From: JBBRWO01 sp038249135
GTDB lineage: Bacteria; Actinomycetota; Coriobacteriia; Anaerosomatales; JAAXUF01
Length of the DNA stretch: 64,000 nt
NCBI GenBank assembly: GCA_038249135.1
Contig: JBBRWO010000003.1
Span: 14,348-78,347, forward strand
Direction of reading: 5' to 3'
Both the position numbers and the translations under genes were made by a program. The notes beneath the pieces were generated by a model. The model was not told the DNA's origin, did no database searches, and saw only the letters and a program-made list of their open reading frames with translations. The first letter of the stretch is position 1; the number at the start of each line of letters is the position of its first letter. This document shows, piece by piece, positions 16,665-25,093 of this stretch.

Positions 16665-17852
16665 TTATGCGTCGAGCAGCGCTTCCACGCCAGGCAGAGG
16701 CGCCCCCTCAAGCAGCTTCATACTGGCGCCACCACCCGTGGACACGAAGGTGACACGCTCCTCAAGGCCGAACTTCTTGAGCGCAGCTACGGAATCGCCC
16801 CCTCCGATGACCGAAACCGCGCGATTGTTGCGCGCCACAGCGGCGGCGACCTCGCGGGTTCCCGTCTCGTACGGCTTCATCTCGAACACGCCCATGGGAC
16901 CGTTCCAGAAGATGGTCTTGGCATCCGAGATCGCGCCCTTGAAGAGCTCACCCGATGTCGGGCCGATGTCGAGGCCCATCATGTCCGCGGGAATCTCCTC
17001 GCGGCCGACGATGCGGATCTCGGCATCCTCGGCGAACGCGTCAGCGACCACAAAGTCGACCGGGAGCATGATGTCGACGCCCTTCTCGGCGGCCTTGATG
17101 AGCATCTCCTTGGCGGGCTCCACCCAGTCCGGCTCGACGATAGAGGTACCGATCTCGAGGCCCTTTGCGCGCAGGAACGTGAACGCCATGCCGCCGCCCA
17201 CAATCAGCGTGTCGACGCAGTCGAGTAGCTTGTCGATAACGCCGAACTTGTCCGAGACCTTCGAGCCGCCGAGGATCGCGACGAACGGGTGCTCGGGGTC
17301 GGCGAGCATGGCCGTGAGCGTTTCGACCTCGCGGGCAAGGAGCAGACCGGCGTAGGCCGGCAGAAACTCCGCGACGCCAGCGGTCGATGCGTGCGCGCGA
17401 TGCGCAGCGCCGAACGCGTCGTTCACGTACACGTCTGCGAACGCCGCGAGCTGACGCGCGAACGCGGGGTCGTTGGCCTTCTCGCCGGGATTGAACCGCA
17501 CGTTCTCGAGCATCAGGACCTCGCCGTCGACCATGCGCTCCACGGCCTCCGTCGCATCCGGACCCACCGTCTGCGGCACGAAGGTGACGTTTCGGCCGAT
17601 GAGACGTTGCAGCGTGCGACGCACGGGACGCAGCGAGTACTGCGGATCAGGCTCGCCTTTGGGACGGCCGAGATGGCTGATGATGATCACCTTCGCGCCA
17701 CGGTCCATCAGGTAGCGAAGTGTGGGGAGTGCAGCGCGGACACGAGTGTCGTCGGTCACGGCCCCATCGGCTAGCGGTACGTTGAAATCCACGCGTACGA
17801 GTACGCGCTTGCCTGCGACGTCAGCGTCTTTCACGGTCTTCTTCGAGAACAT
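16665..17852 (-). CDS. pgk: Phosphoglycerate kinase
   Basis: Transfers phosphate from 1,3-bisphosphoglycerate to ADP. 395 residues, normal length. RVLVRVDFNVPL (about 17-28), the IISHLGRPKG substrate loop, NVRFNPGEK, the hinge segment with FVAILGGSKVSDK, and the nucleotide site VIGGGDSVAAL plus STGGGASMKLLEG are all present. It lies 79 bases after gap, across a strong hairpin, with tpiA 117 bases downstream on the same strand. Confidence 0.95.
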   Translation of the reverse strand: MFSKKTVKDADVAGKRVLVRVDFNVPLADGAVTDDTRVRAALPTLRYLMDRGAKVIIISHLGRPKGEPDPQYSLRPVRRTLQRLIGRNVTFVPQTVGPDATEAVERMVDGEVLMLENVRFNPGEKANDPAFARQLAAFADVYVNDAFGAAHRAHASTAGVAEFLPAYAGLLLAREVETLTAMLADPEHPFVAILGGSKVSDKFGVIDKLLDCVDTLIVGGGMAFTFLRAKGLEIGTSIVEPDWVEPAKEMLIKAAEKGVDIMLPVDFVVADAFAEDAEIRIVGREEIPADMMGLDIGPTSGELFKGAISDAKTIFWNGPMGVFEMKPYETGTREVAAAVARNNRAVSVIGGGDSVAALKKFGLEERVTFVSTGGGASMKLLEGAPLPGVEALLDA

Positions 17853-17875
17853 GCACTCCTCCGGGCATCTACGCT

Positions 17876-17908
17876 CGACGGGGCTCCGGGATCTCCGGAG
17901 CCCCGTCG
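17876..17908 (-). terminator. Strong gap-pgk intercistronic hairpin
   Basis: A perfect 14-bp stem, CGACGGGGCTCCGG (17876-17889) with CCGGAGCCCCGTCG (17895-17908), around a GATCT loop. It sits 23 bases after the gap stop in transcription order. There is no U-run on either side, so it may be an mRNA 3'-end stabiliser or partial terminator that sets gap above pgk. Confidence 0.6.
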
Positions 17909-17931
17909 GTGGGTACTGGATGGTCTGCGCG

Positions 17932-18975
17932 CTAGCTCATCATGAGCTTGGCGAGGTCTTTCACGCGATTCGAATAGCCCCACTCGTTGTCGTACCAGGA
18001 CAGGCACTTCACGAACGTGCCCTCTCCGCCCATCACCATAGTCTGGAGCGAGTCGAAGACCGACGATGCAGGGTTGCCCACAACGTCGATGGAGACGATG
18101 GGATCCTCGCAGTACTCGAGGTAGCCCTTCATCGGACCTTCGGCTGCAGCCTTCATCGCCGCATTGATGGTCTCCTTGGTAGCGGGACGCTCAAGCTGGG
18201 CGACGAGGTCGACGACCGAGCCGTCCGGTGTGGGAACGCGGACCGACATGCCGTCGAGCTTGCCCTTCATGTCCGGCAGCACGAGGCCGATGGCCTTGGC
18301 GGCACCGGTGGAGGTCGGGATCATCGACACCGCGGCGGCACGCGCACGACGGAGGTCCTTGTGCGGCGAGTCGAGGATGATCTGGTCGTTGGTATAGCTG
18401 TGGATGGTGTTCATGAAGCCCGACTTCAGGCCGAATGTGTCGCGCAGCACCTTGGCGAACGGCGCCAGGCAGTTCGTCGTGCATGAGGCGTTCGAGACGA
18501 TGAAGTGCTTGTCGGGATCGTACTGGTCGTCGTTGACGCCCATGACGATGGTGATGTCCTCGTTGCTCGCAGGCGAAGAGATGATGACGCGCTTGGCACC
18601 GGCGTCGATGTGGGCCTTGGCCTTGAGAGCATCGGTGAAGAAGCCGGTGGACTCGACCACGAGGTCGACGCCCAGCTCGCCCCAGGGCAGGTTGGCGGGG
18701 TCGCGCTCAGAGAGCACCTTGACGACGCGCGTGCTGCCCATGGTCTGGCCGCCATGCTCGAGTGCGTGGACTTTGAAGCCATCCTCGACGACCTCGACCT
18801 TACGGCTGAACTTGCCATGGACCGAGTCGTACTTCAGCAGGTGCGCGAGCGTCTTTGAATCAGTCAGGTCGTTTACCGCGACGACTTCGACTGCAGGATC
18901 GTTTTCCATGGCACGAAACACGAGGCGCCCGATACGTCCGAACCCATTGATACCGACTTTGATAGTCAAGCTCAT
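17932..18975 (-). CDS. gap: Glyceraldehyde-3-phosphate dehydrogenase, type I
   Basis: NAD-dependent glycolytic oxidation of glyceraldehyde-3-phosphate. 347 residues. The Rossmann motif is GINGFGRIGRL (8-18). Asp36 in VNDLTD favours NAD. The catalytic Cys165 is in SNASCTTNCLAP, followed by the catalytic-His region MNTIHSYTNDQ. C-terminal WYDNEWGYSNRV is the family end signature. It is first of the gap-pgk-tpiA-gpmI run. The 94 bases upstream separate it from whiA and presumably hold its promoter. Confidence 0.96.
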   Translation of the reverse strand: MSLTIKVGINGFGRIGRLVFRAMENDPAVEVVAVNDLTDSKTLAHLLKYDSVHGKFSRKVEVVEDGFKVHALEHGGQTMGSTRVVKVLSERDPANLPWGELGVDLVVESTGFFTDALKAKAHIDAGAKRVIISSPASNEDITIVMGVNDDQYDPDKHFIVSNASCTTNCLAPFAKVLRDTFGLKSGFMNTIHSYTNDQIILDSPHKDLRRARAAAVSMIPTSTGAAKAIGLVLPDMKGKLDGMSVRVPTPDGSVVDLVAQLERPATKETINAAMKAAAEGPMKGYLEYCEDPIVSIDVVGNPASSVFDSLQTMVMGGEGTFVKCLSWYDNEWGYSNRVKDLAKLMMS

Positions 18976-19069
18976 CCCTCCTCGGATGCGGCCGCACCGT
19001 TGCGGCCATCACACACACGACAGTTATCTCACGCCACGCGAAAGCACTACGCGCCGGCGTCACTACCCG

Positions 19070-20020
19070 TTACCCCGTGGCGGGCCCGCTTTCGGCCGCA
19101 AGTTCCGCCGCCATCTCTTCGATGCGACGCACCCTATGATACACAGCCGACTTGGTCAGCGGGGGGTCTGCGAGTTCGCCCAGTTCACGAAGGGAAGCCT
19201 CAGGATTCGCGAGCCTAAGCTCCGCCAGTTCCCCGAGTGCAGGAGGCAGGTTCTCGATGCCCCTGGCCGCGAGCAGCGCGTTGATCGCTTCGACTTGGTA
19301 GACGGCGGCCTCAGCGGTCTTCTGCTGATTCGCGATCTCAGCGTTGACCAGACGGTTCACGTCATTACGCATCGATTTGATGATGCGAACGTCTTCTGTG
19401 CGGAGCAGTGCGCGGTGCGCTCCGACAAGGGCCAGGAAGTTCACGATCGGCTCGGCACCCTTGAGGTACACAGCGTAGGTACCGCGACGCTTGGCCAGCC
19501 TCGCATCGACCTCGAACCGAGCCATCAGCTTGACGAGGTCCTCAGCGAGCTGCTCGGTCTCAGCGGTGAGTTCGAAGTGGAAGTCACCATGCGGATCGGC
19601 GACGAATCCGCCACCAAGGAACGCCCCGCGCAAATAGCTGATAGCGCAGCAGTCCTTCTTGACCAGTTTGGGATCGATTCCGAGTGAGAATCCGTCGTCC
19701 CCTACGATGCCCAGTTCATCGAGAGCCTCGCTGAGATGAGGCTGAGTGGGAACGGTGATCAGGTAGTTGTTGGTCTTGTGCAGCACGCTGCGACGGACCG
19801 TGAGTTCAGTCTTGAGCCCGTATATTCCGTGCAGCAACTTGATGACCGCGCGCGCGACCGGCGCGGTCTCCGTGGCTACCTCGAGGCGATAGCGGTTGGG
19901 CCCACTGAAGTAGAGCGTCCCCTCGATACGCACGAGCGCCGCGAGCTCCGCCTTGCGGCAGCACTGCCGTTTGGGCTCTATGCGAGAGAGCTCATCCTTG
20001 ACCTCGGCGGTGAACGACAC
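19070..20020 (-). CDS. whiA: DNA-binding protein WhiA
   Basis: Sporulation/cell-division regulator family conserved in Gram-positive bacteria. 316 residues from a GTG whose G is the last base of the yvcK TAG stop. It starts SFTAEVKDELSRIEPKRQCC, the WhiA N-terminus, followed by the LAGLIDADG-like fold (CAISYLRGAFLGGG; HFELTAET) and a C-terminal helix-turn-helix (LRELGELADPPLTKSAVYHRV). Third in the conserved rapZ-yvcK-whiA cluster, which is characteristic of Actinobacteria and Firmicutes. Confidence 0.95.
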   Translation of the reverse strand: MSFTAEVKDELSRIEPKRQCCRKAELAALVRIEGTLYFSGPNRYRLEVATETAPVARAVIKLLHGIYGLKTELTVRRSVLHKTNNYLITVPTQPHLSEALDELGIVGDDGFSLGIDPKLVKKDCCAISYLRGAFLGGGFVADPHGDFHFELTAETEQLAEDLVKLMARFEVDARLAKRRGTYAVYLKGAEPIVNFLALVGAHRALLRTEDVRIIKSMRNDVNRLVNAEIANQQKTAEAAVYQVEAINALLAARGIENLPPALGELAELRLANPEASLRELGELADPPLTKSAVYHRVRRIEEMAAELAAESGPATG

Positions 20021-20982
20021 TATGCGAGCACCCTTTCGAGGACACGGCACAGCGCTTCACGCGAGTGCCTGACGGGATCGGCGGGGTCGGCGAGGTCCGC
20101 TGCAACGACCGTCGGTCCCAGATCGATGATTCGGGCGCCAATATCGTCGTCGAAAGCGACCGGTTCGACTCGGGCGTCATCATCGCACAGGTGAGCGTGG
20201 CATGGCTCGGGTTCGTGCACGACAACGGTGTCGATTCCACCGGTCAGACCGTGCTCGACGAGCGCGGCCACGTGGTCAGCGGCATCCAGACCGCCGGTCT
20301 CGCCGCGCATATTGGCTACATTGCACACGTACACGCGCGTGGCCGCTGAGTCGCGGACAGCTCGGGCGATATCTGCGACTAGGAAGTTAGGGATGATGCT
20401 GGTGTAGAGCGAGCCGGGGCCGATGACGATCACGTCGGCGTCACGAAGTGCCTCAAGCACCGGTGGGTAGGCGTCGGGCTCTGATGGCACCAAGTGAACG
20501 CAAGCAAGCGGCTCAGGGTTCACCGCGAGTGTCGCCTGACCCGAAACGTTGGAGCCAGCGCGGTCGGTCCCGTGCAGCGCAACATCTGCCAGCGTGGACG
20601 GCAGAACGCGACCTCTGACACGCAGGTACTGACCCGCCGTCTCGATGGCCTGCGGAAACGAGCCCGTCAGATCAGCAAGGGCGGCAAGTATCAGGTTGCC
20701 CAGCGCGTGACCGGCGAGACCCTCGCCGTGAGGGAACCGGTACTGGAACACCTGCGCCAGCACACCCTGGTCTTCCTCGGCGAGTGCGACCAGACAGTTT
20801 CGGATATCACCGGGGGGAAGCATGCCGAGCTGCGTGCGCAGCAGCCCCGATGAGCCGCCGTCGTCAGCCATCGTCACCACGGCGGTCGTGTCGAAACCGA
20901 GGTCGGCCAGACACCGCAAGACGCTCGGAAGTCCGGTTCCCCCACCTATGGCGACGGCGCTACGCCCTGTACCGATGCTCAC
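20020..20982 (-). CDS. yvcK: Gluconeogenesis factor family protein YvcK (CofD-like)
   Basis: 320 residues, CofD/YvcK fold. Hallmarks are AIGGGTGLPSVLRCL (12-26, nucleotide/sugar-nucleotide binding loop), VTMADDGGSSGLLR (36-49), PPGDIRNCLVALA, and VIGPGSLYTSIIPNFLV (about 190). In Gram-positive relatives the protein binds UDP-sugars and affects carbon metabolism and cell-wall growth; a catalytic reaction is not established. It overlaps rapZ by 4 bases and whiA by 1. Confidence 0.93.
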   Translation of the reverse strand: MSIGTGRSAVAIGGGTGLPSVLRCLADLGFDTTAVVTMADDGGSSGLLRTQLGMLPPGDIRNCLVALAEEDQGVLAQVFQYRFPHGEGLAGHALGNLILAALADLTGSFPQAIETAGQYLRVRGRVLPSTLADVALHGTDRAGSNVSGQATLAVNPEPLACVHLVPSEPDAYPPVLEALRDADVIVIGPGSLYTSIIPNFLVADIARAVRDSAATRVYVCNVANMRGETGGLDAADHVAALVEHGLTGGIDTVVVHEPEPCHAHLCDDDARVEPVAFDDDIGARIIDLGPTVVAADLADPADPVRHSREALCRVLERVLA

Positions 20983-21890
20983 GCGCGATCCCTGTCGCGG
21001 CCGATATCCCGATGGTTCACGGCGACGCGATAACCCGACTCGAGCAGGTAGGCTGCGGTGGTCTCAGCCAGGGCGACGCTGCGATGCTGCCCGCCCGTGC
21101 ACCCGAGCGCGACGGCAAGATGGTGCTTGCCTTCTTGGATGTAGCCGGGAACCACGGTATCGAGCAGCGGCAGCCACCGCTCGAGAAACACGGCGGTCTC
21201 AGGCTTCCCGAGAACGAACTCCCGGACCGGAGCGTCAATCCCGGTGAAGGGGCGAAGCTCTGGGTCGTAGTACGGATTGGGCAGGAAACGGACGTCCATC
21301 ACGATGTCGGCATCGATCGGGACGCCGTACTTGAAGCCGAACGAGGTGACCATGATGAAGAGTGTCTGGACCAGTGACTCCGAGAAGAACCGCTCGCGAA
21401 TCTGCTCGCGCAGGGCACGGGGCTTGAGAGAGGTGGTGTCGATAACGACGTCGGCACGTGCCCGGATTGTTCCGAGCGCGCTCCGCTCAGCGCGGATCCC
21501 ATCGAGGATCGATTGACCGTCGTCGCACAGCGGGTGCGGACGACGCGTCTCCTTGAAGCGACCGAGCAGTGTGGAATCATCGGCCTCGAGGAACAACACA
21601 CGATTGTCGATGCCGCGATCATCGAGCCGCTTGAGTTCACCGGCAAGCTCGGCAAAGAACCCATGGGCGCGTACGTCACACACGACCGCGAGGCGTCGCA
21701 CGCGACTGTCGGGCAGCTCGGCGAGGTCGACCATCTGCGGAATGAAGCTGGGCGGCAGGTTGTCGATGCAGAAGTAGCCCATGTCCTCGAACGTGTGGAT
21801 GGCCTCGGAGCGACCGGCGCCGGACATACCCGTGATCACGACGATCTCAGGATGCGGTGCCCCCTGCTCGGTTGAAACGGCGTCGTTCAA
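20979..21890 (-). CDS. rapZ: RNase adapter/nucleotide-binding protein RapZ
   Basis: 303 residues, standard length. The P-loop is GMSGAGRS (21-28), followed by FEDMGYFCIDNLPPSF and a second nucleotide-site segment FLEADDSTLLGRFKETRRPH. C-terminal IGCTGG-type motif is present as ALGCTGGQHRSVALAE. In E. coli RapZ directs decay of GlmZ RNA; in Gram-positives the family is a GTP/ATP-binding protein of less clear role. First of rapZ-yvcK-whiA. Confidence 0.93.
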   Translation of the reverse strand: MNDAVSTEQGAPHPEIVVITGMSGAGRSEAIHTFEDMGYFCIDNLPPSFIPQMVDLAELPDSRVRRLAVVCDVRAHGFFAELAGELKRLDDRGIDNRVLFLEADDSTLLGRFKETRRPHPLCDDGQSILDGIRAERSALGTIRARADVVIDTTSLKPRALREQIRERFFSESLVQTLFIMVTSFGFKYGVPIDADIVMDVRFLPNPYYDPELRPFTGIDAPVREFVLGKPETAVFLERWLPLLDTVVPGYIQEGKHHLAVALGCTGGQHRSVALAETTAAYLLESGYRVAVNHRDIGRDRDRA

Positions 21891-22004
21891 CGGGCCCCCT
21901 CCGGTGCGGCGTGACAGTGCGTGGACTTCAGTATACCGCCGAGACTGACACGCGCGACGAGCCTCTACGGCGATTCCATGGCCGTCACCCCCGAGAGCGT
22001 CGAA

Positions 22005-25000
22005 TCAGCGCCAGTGCTCGAATCCATCCCTGAGTCGCCGTTGTGTCTGGGAGAGCATCTGTCGCTGCCGCTCCCACGTCAGCGCGATGACGAGCATCGC
22101 AGTGCCGACCAGGCCGAGAACCAGCCACCACACGCTTGCGAGGTACGTGAACGAGCGCCAGCCGACCACGACCACAAGTGCGCCGGCCGCCCCGAACAGG
22201 TAGGCACGCACCTTGAGAATCACTCCCGCTGCGATTGCAACGAGCGCGAGGCCAACCGCCCACACGAGGTCGCTGAATCCCGCAGCGCCCATCGGAGCGG
22301 TAAGCGCGATCAACGCCGGCATCCCCACGCCCACTGCAACGGTCGCGATATCGAGCGCAACGGGAACGGTGCGCTCGAAGGCCCTGGATGCGTACAGATA
22401 GCCCATGGCAGCGAGGTAGGCTGCCACAGCCGTCGTGTAGACCTGGAACGTGGTGACATCCCAAGCGGAGAACTCCACGCACGCAGCCACTAGAAGCAGC
22501 GCCCATCCCACGTACGACACGGCCTCGACTTTCCAGAGGTGCGACTGTGTGATGACGTAAGCAGCCGCGATCGTGAAGCACAGGGCGACACCTTGGCGAC
22601 CAAACTCCGTCCATGAGGGCGGCTCGAACATCAGACCGGTCGCCGCCTCTCCGGCGATACTCAATGCAACGAGAAATCCGACGCCGACAAGCCCGGCCAG
22701 TGCCACTGCCTGGCCGACGCGTGCAAGGCGACCGTCACGCCCCGTGACACCGAGCGCCGACGGGAGTCCGAGGCCCCCTGCGGCGACACCGAGAACGATG
22801 ATCGTGACCCACGACGAAGGGCCGATTGCCGAGACACCCGCGACCACAGCGGCGAACCCGACGAGTGCCGCTGCGAACGACAGCCACTGCTCGCGGGTCG
22901 AGAATGCTGCGCCGACCCACGCCAGCGAGGCCAGAGCCAGCGAACCACAGAGCGGCCAATCGGTCGCCCCCATTGCCGCAGCGGTCGTAGCCGCCCCTGC
23001 CGCCGCGACCGCGAACCACTGAGCCTTGGGCGTCCAGCGGTCACGCAGGGCCACACCGACCAACGCGAGCACCGCGCCGGCAGCCGTTGCCGCCAACCCT
23101 GCATCCCCCGGAAGTTCTCGGAAAGCGAAGCCGGCGAGCCCGGCAGCAAGCACACCACCGGCCGCAGCGATCGCCGCAGAGGCCTGCGGGCCTGCCAGCA
23201 CGGCATCAACCGTGAAAACCGCCGAGAAGCCGAGCGCGAGTGCCGCCATCGAGCCCGACGACGGGTTGGCCCTGAATGACTCGGCGACCACGCCACCAAC
23301 CAGTAGTGCGATCGCGATGCCACGCATCGTCCAGCCGAACGCCTCAGCAGGAGCTCGGTAGAACCGCTCGACCCGGGCACGTACGGCGAGCCAGGCGGCC
23401 GTCACGCCCAGCAGCACGAGCGCGTACATCGGCGAGGAGAGGTCCGGCAGCAGCCATGCGCAAAGCGCCGCCGCCGCGTACAGCGACCAGAGCGCGGACC
23501 CAAACGCTGCGAAGGGACCGCGGCGAATCAGACAGCTCAGCGCCCAAGCGACCAGTACCCAAGCCGCGAGCATGACGTCTGCCGAAGGGACGGCGATGGC
23601 CGTGAGCGGGACACCTGCCCCCACAAGCGGCACGAGAATCGAGGAAAGCACCAGCCCTGCATTCCCGCCGACTCGCAGCACGCCAGAGGTCTCTATCACG
23701 CTCGCCGAGGACGCCGAATGGTCAACGAACCCGTCGGCCAACCCGTTTGTGAGTCTGTCGGCGAGAACCGAAGCCAGCGTCCACGTGACTGCGAGCCCAG
23801 CCAGCACGGCGACCCCGACGGGATCGGTCGCGTGGAGCAGTTCGAGCGCGCTGGTTGCAGCAAGCAGCTCCATGCCGAGCGCCGCAATCGCGAAGGGGGT
23901 ACCCGCGCGGCGTAGGGCGATCAGCGTATACATCGCGGTCACCAGGACGAGACAGCCGACCCCGAGCCACGACGGCATGCCGGGCTGAAGAAGCATCACA
24001 AACAGCGGCAGCTGGATAGCACCTGCGATCCAGCGAGCGTTGTCACGCTGCAACAGCGTGCTGCGAAGCACGACCCCCGCGCCGGCCAGCGTGACAGTGG
24101 CGGCGCTCGCGGCGCTGACGAGCGAACTCGTCCCGACGGCGAGGGCGTCTGCCGCGATACCCATCGCAGCGCCAACACTCACCACCGGAGCCGCCCACAG
24201 AAGCACCTGCGCGAGCGAGGCGAACGAGTCGTCGTCGTGAGCCCGCTCGGCGACGAGTTGCCACAGCAGCGCAATCACGGCTATTCCCGCGAGCCGCACC
24301 GGATTCTCAAGATGCAGACCCGCTGCCATCAACCACCACCAGCCCACTTGAGCCGCTGCACCGGCAATGCCATAGAAGCGGTCGCCGAGCCGCACCTCGG
24401 TGAGCCAGTACACCGCCGAGCACACCAGCAGCGCCACAGCCCACGGGAACGGTCCTTCGAGCCGCCAACCGTCAATGACTATCCAACAGTCGAACAACAG
24501 CATCGCCGAAGCGACCACCGTGAGCGCCACGCTACCCGCCCGGAGGTCGAGTTTGGTGCGAGCGTAATGCCCCGCCGCGTAGAACACCGCCGTCAGCGCG
24601 CCGAGAAACGCAAGGCGCAAACCCGGCCCGGTGGAGCTCCACACCGCGAACGCGAAGATGCCGGACGCCACGATGACCAGAAACGCTCCGAGGAACAGCA
24701 GAACCGTCGTCCAGCTGATCGGTTCGCGAACTCGGGCCGGCATCTGTGAGACTGTCTGCGTCACCGCAGGACCTGGCACCGCGCCACGAGAAGCGTAGTC
24801 GCCCGCGGGTGACGCCGTGCCGGGAATCCGCGGACTCGTCTCGGCAACCGCTGGTGGCCGGTAGGCTCCCGTGATGATGACGATGAGGTCTTCTCGGCGG
24901 GCGAGGTAGCGCGGCGCGAGCGCCTCGTAAGACGCCATCGGGACCTCGCCTCGCTCGACCGCGCGTGCGATCTGATCAAGAAAGTAGTCGATGCGTCCGA

Positions 25001-25040
25001 GTTCGTTCTGCTCTGCGAGATGCGGCCGCACGTCCCCCAC
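22005..25040 (-). CDS. Giant polytopic membrane protein, DUF2157/SCO7374-like
   Basis: About 1011 residues from a GTG at 25040 preceded by GAGGGGG. A soluble N-terminus (RIDYFLDQIARAVERGEVPM then a YLARREDLIV stretch) resembles the DUF2157-type opening found in large actinobacterial membrane proteins. After a Pro/Ala linker and a tryptophan-marked first helix near residue 130 come more than 25 hydrophobic segments, almost all Ala/Leu/Val/Gly. The C-terminus is basic and Gln-rich (LTWERQRQMLSQTQ). No catalytic motif is seen and function is unknown. An alternative GTG at 25097 overlaps the uvrC stop; the internal start has the better ribosome-binding site. Confidence 0.7.
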   Translation of the reverse strand: MGDVRPHLAEQNELGRIDYFLDQIARAVERGEVPMASYEALAPRYLARREDLIVIITGAYRPPAVAETSPRIPGTASPAGDYASRGAVPGPAVTQTVSQMPARVREPISWTTVLLFLGAFLVIVASGIFAFAVWSSTGPGLRLAFLGALTAVFYAAGHYARTKLDLRAGSVALTVVASAMLLFDCWIVIDGWRLEGPFPWAVALLVCSAVYWLTEVRLGDRFYGIAGAAAQVGWWWLMAAGLHLENPVRLAGIAVIALLWQLVAERAHDDDSFASLAQVLLWAAPVVSVGAAMGIAADALAVGTSSLVSAASAATVTLAGAGVVLRSTLLQRDNARWIAGAIQLPLFVMLLQPGMPSWLGVGCLVLVTAMYTLIALRRAGTPFAIAALGMELLAATSALELLHATDPVGVAVLAGLAVTWTLASVLADRLTNGLADGFVDHSASSASVIETSGVLRVGGNAGLVLSSILVPLVGAGVPLTAIAVPSADVMLAAWVLVAWALSCLIRRGPFAAFGSALWSLYAAAALCAWLLPDLSSPMYALVLLGVTAAWLAVRARVERFYRAPAEAFGWTMRGIAIALLVGGVVAESFRANPSSGSMAALALGFSAVFTVDAVLAGPQASAAIAAAGGVLAAGLAGFAFRELPGDAGLAATAAGAVLALVGVALRDRWTPKAQWFAVAAAGAATTAAAMGATDWPLCGSLALASLAWVGAAFSTREQWLSFAAALVGFAAVVAGVSAIGPSSWVTIIVLGVAAGGLGLPSALGVTGRDGRLARVGQAVALAGLVGVGFLVALSIAGEAATGLMFEPPSWTEFGRQGVALCFTIAAAYVITQSHLWKVEAVSYVGWALLLVAACVEFSAWDVTTFQVYTTAVAAYLAAMGYLYASRAFERTVPVALDIATVAVGVGMPALIALTAPMGAAGFSDLVWAVGLALVAIAAGVILKVRAYLFGAAGALVVVVGWRSFTYLASVWWLVLGLVGTAMLVIALTWERQRQMLSQTQRRLRDGFEHWR

Positions 25041-25093
25041 GGGAACCCCCTCGTTCGACAGTGGAATGCGAGTACAGGATACCCTGCCGCGGC

